Shown here: positions 63,621 to 64,000 of the stretch, piece after piece
Layout: the number at the start of each line of letters is the position of its first letter
Position numbering within the stretch: the first letter of the stretch is position 1
Source: Lycocorax pyrrhopterus obiensis
Taxonomy: Eukaryota > Chordata > Aves > Passeriformes > Paradisaeidae
Length of the DNA: 64,000 bases
NCBI GenBank assembly: GCA_014706295.1
Contig: JACSVZ010000016.1
Coordinates: 2,132,168 to 2,196,167, forward strand
Direction of reading: 5' to 3'
Notes under the pieces: generated by a model
Told to the model about the DNA's origin: nothing
What the model saw: the letters and a program-made list of their open reading frames with translations, nothing else
Database searches by the model: none
Program-made: the position numbers and the translations under genes

Positions 63621-64000
63621 TTCCCCTTCCCTGGGGAGGGGGGATGAGGGTATTAGAAACCTCATTTACAGGAGGAAGAGCACGTGGAAATCTGCATGTC
63701 CCAGGCTGAGATGCAGAGGTCTGGATTCAGCCCAGGACAGGACTGGATGTGTCTCTGTGTGGTGGCTCAGAAGCCCAATTTTGGGGATGCTTCAGCCTGT
63801 GTTTGCAGGCAGGGCTAACCCAAACATGGGGACAAAATGCCTCAGACCTGGAGAACTGTGTGCTTTAACTCCCCGATTTCATCTGAGAGGCCTTGGAAAG
63901 CACAAGCAAAGCCATTCAGCTGTTATCCAGCTCCTCTCTTGTACAAATCCAGGCCAGTGGATCTCCGCTGAATTTGCGGCAGCCAAAAATCCAGCTGACA
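63621..64000. other. Unique non-coding DNA to window end
   Basis: Single-copy, mixed composition, no supported feature. The window ends inside this stretch. Confidence 0.45.

Noticed and set aside
1..64000. Endogenous retrovirus or other viral insertion
   Set aside because: No LTR pair, primer-binding site, or gag/pol/env-like frame was recognised; the only RT-like peptides are LINE-derived.

Overview
The window is vertebrate DNA, almost certainly from a bird. It contains one intact, intronless protein gene, SOX14, on the minus strand (CDS 9332-10054). It also carries many truncated CR1 LINE 3' ends with the avian-type terminal motif (CCTTCCAACCCAAACC followed by ATTCCATGATT-like octamers). 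I saw no Alu, L1 or other recent mammalian repeats. The species cannot be named from the sequence; a neoavian bird, perhaps a songbird, is a guess.

Layout. Positions 1-14,280 are a developmental-gene neighbourhood. I saw no CR1 copy here. CpG-rich blocks (about 3.75-4.2, 5.0-5.4, 6.2-6.4, 7.05-7.5, 7.8-8.3 and 9.6-11.3 kb) alternate with AT-rich blocks full of TCF/LEF, SOX, POU and homeodomain core motifs. SOX14 sits in the largest CpG block. It has a predicted 3' UTR of about 1 kb, a textbook poly(A) site near 8330, a 5' leader with a three-codon upstream ORF, and an NF-Y type CCAAT box about 400 bp before the start codon. A 284-bp pure (AGAAG)n purine tract and a 330-bp purine-rich stretch lie 3-4 kb past the start codon on the downstream side of the gene.

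Positions 14,280-64,000 read as a gene desert. I could support no other exon. The sequence is unique DNA with CR1 fragments in both orientations, three sizeable minisatellites or microsatellites (55-56 bp unit at 15.3 kb, 21 bp unit at 25.8 kb, CCCTT at 52.1 kb), and a series of CR1-free AT-rich blocks that look like conserved non-coding elements (12.7, 18.9, 21.6, 28.5-29.4, 31.0, 33.5, 35.3, 37.4, 41.0, 45.0, 47.5, 48.8-49.3, 52.4-52.8, 55.5-56.3, 58.7 and 63.0-63.6 kb). Their conservation is inferred from texture and motifs only; no alignment was possible. Two ancient repeat relics stand out: a MIR-like SINE core (56178-56275) inside one of these blocks, and a short LINE reverse-transcriptase relic (60108-60208).

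How it fits together. SOX14 is a SOXB2 repressor of neural differentiation programmes. Such genes commonly sit in deserts holding long-range enhancers. The window is best read as SOX14 plus part of its regulatory landscape. No new biological system is evident. The most testable points are the motif-dense blocks next to SOX14, the micro-uORF and the exapted-repeat candidates.
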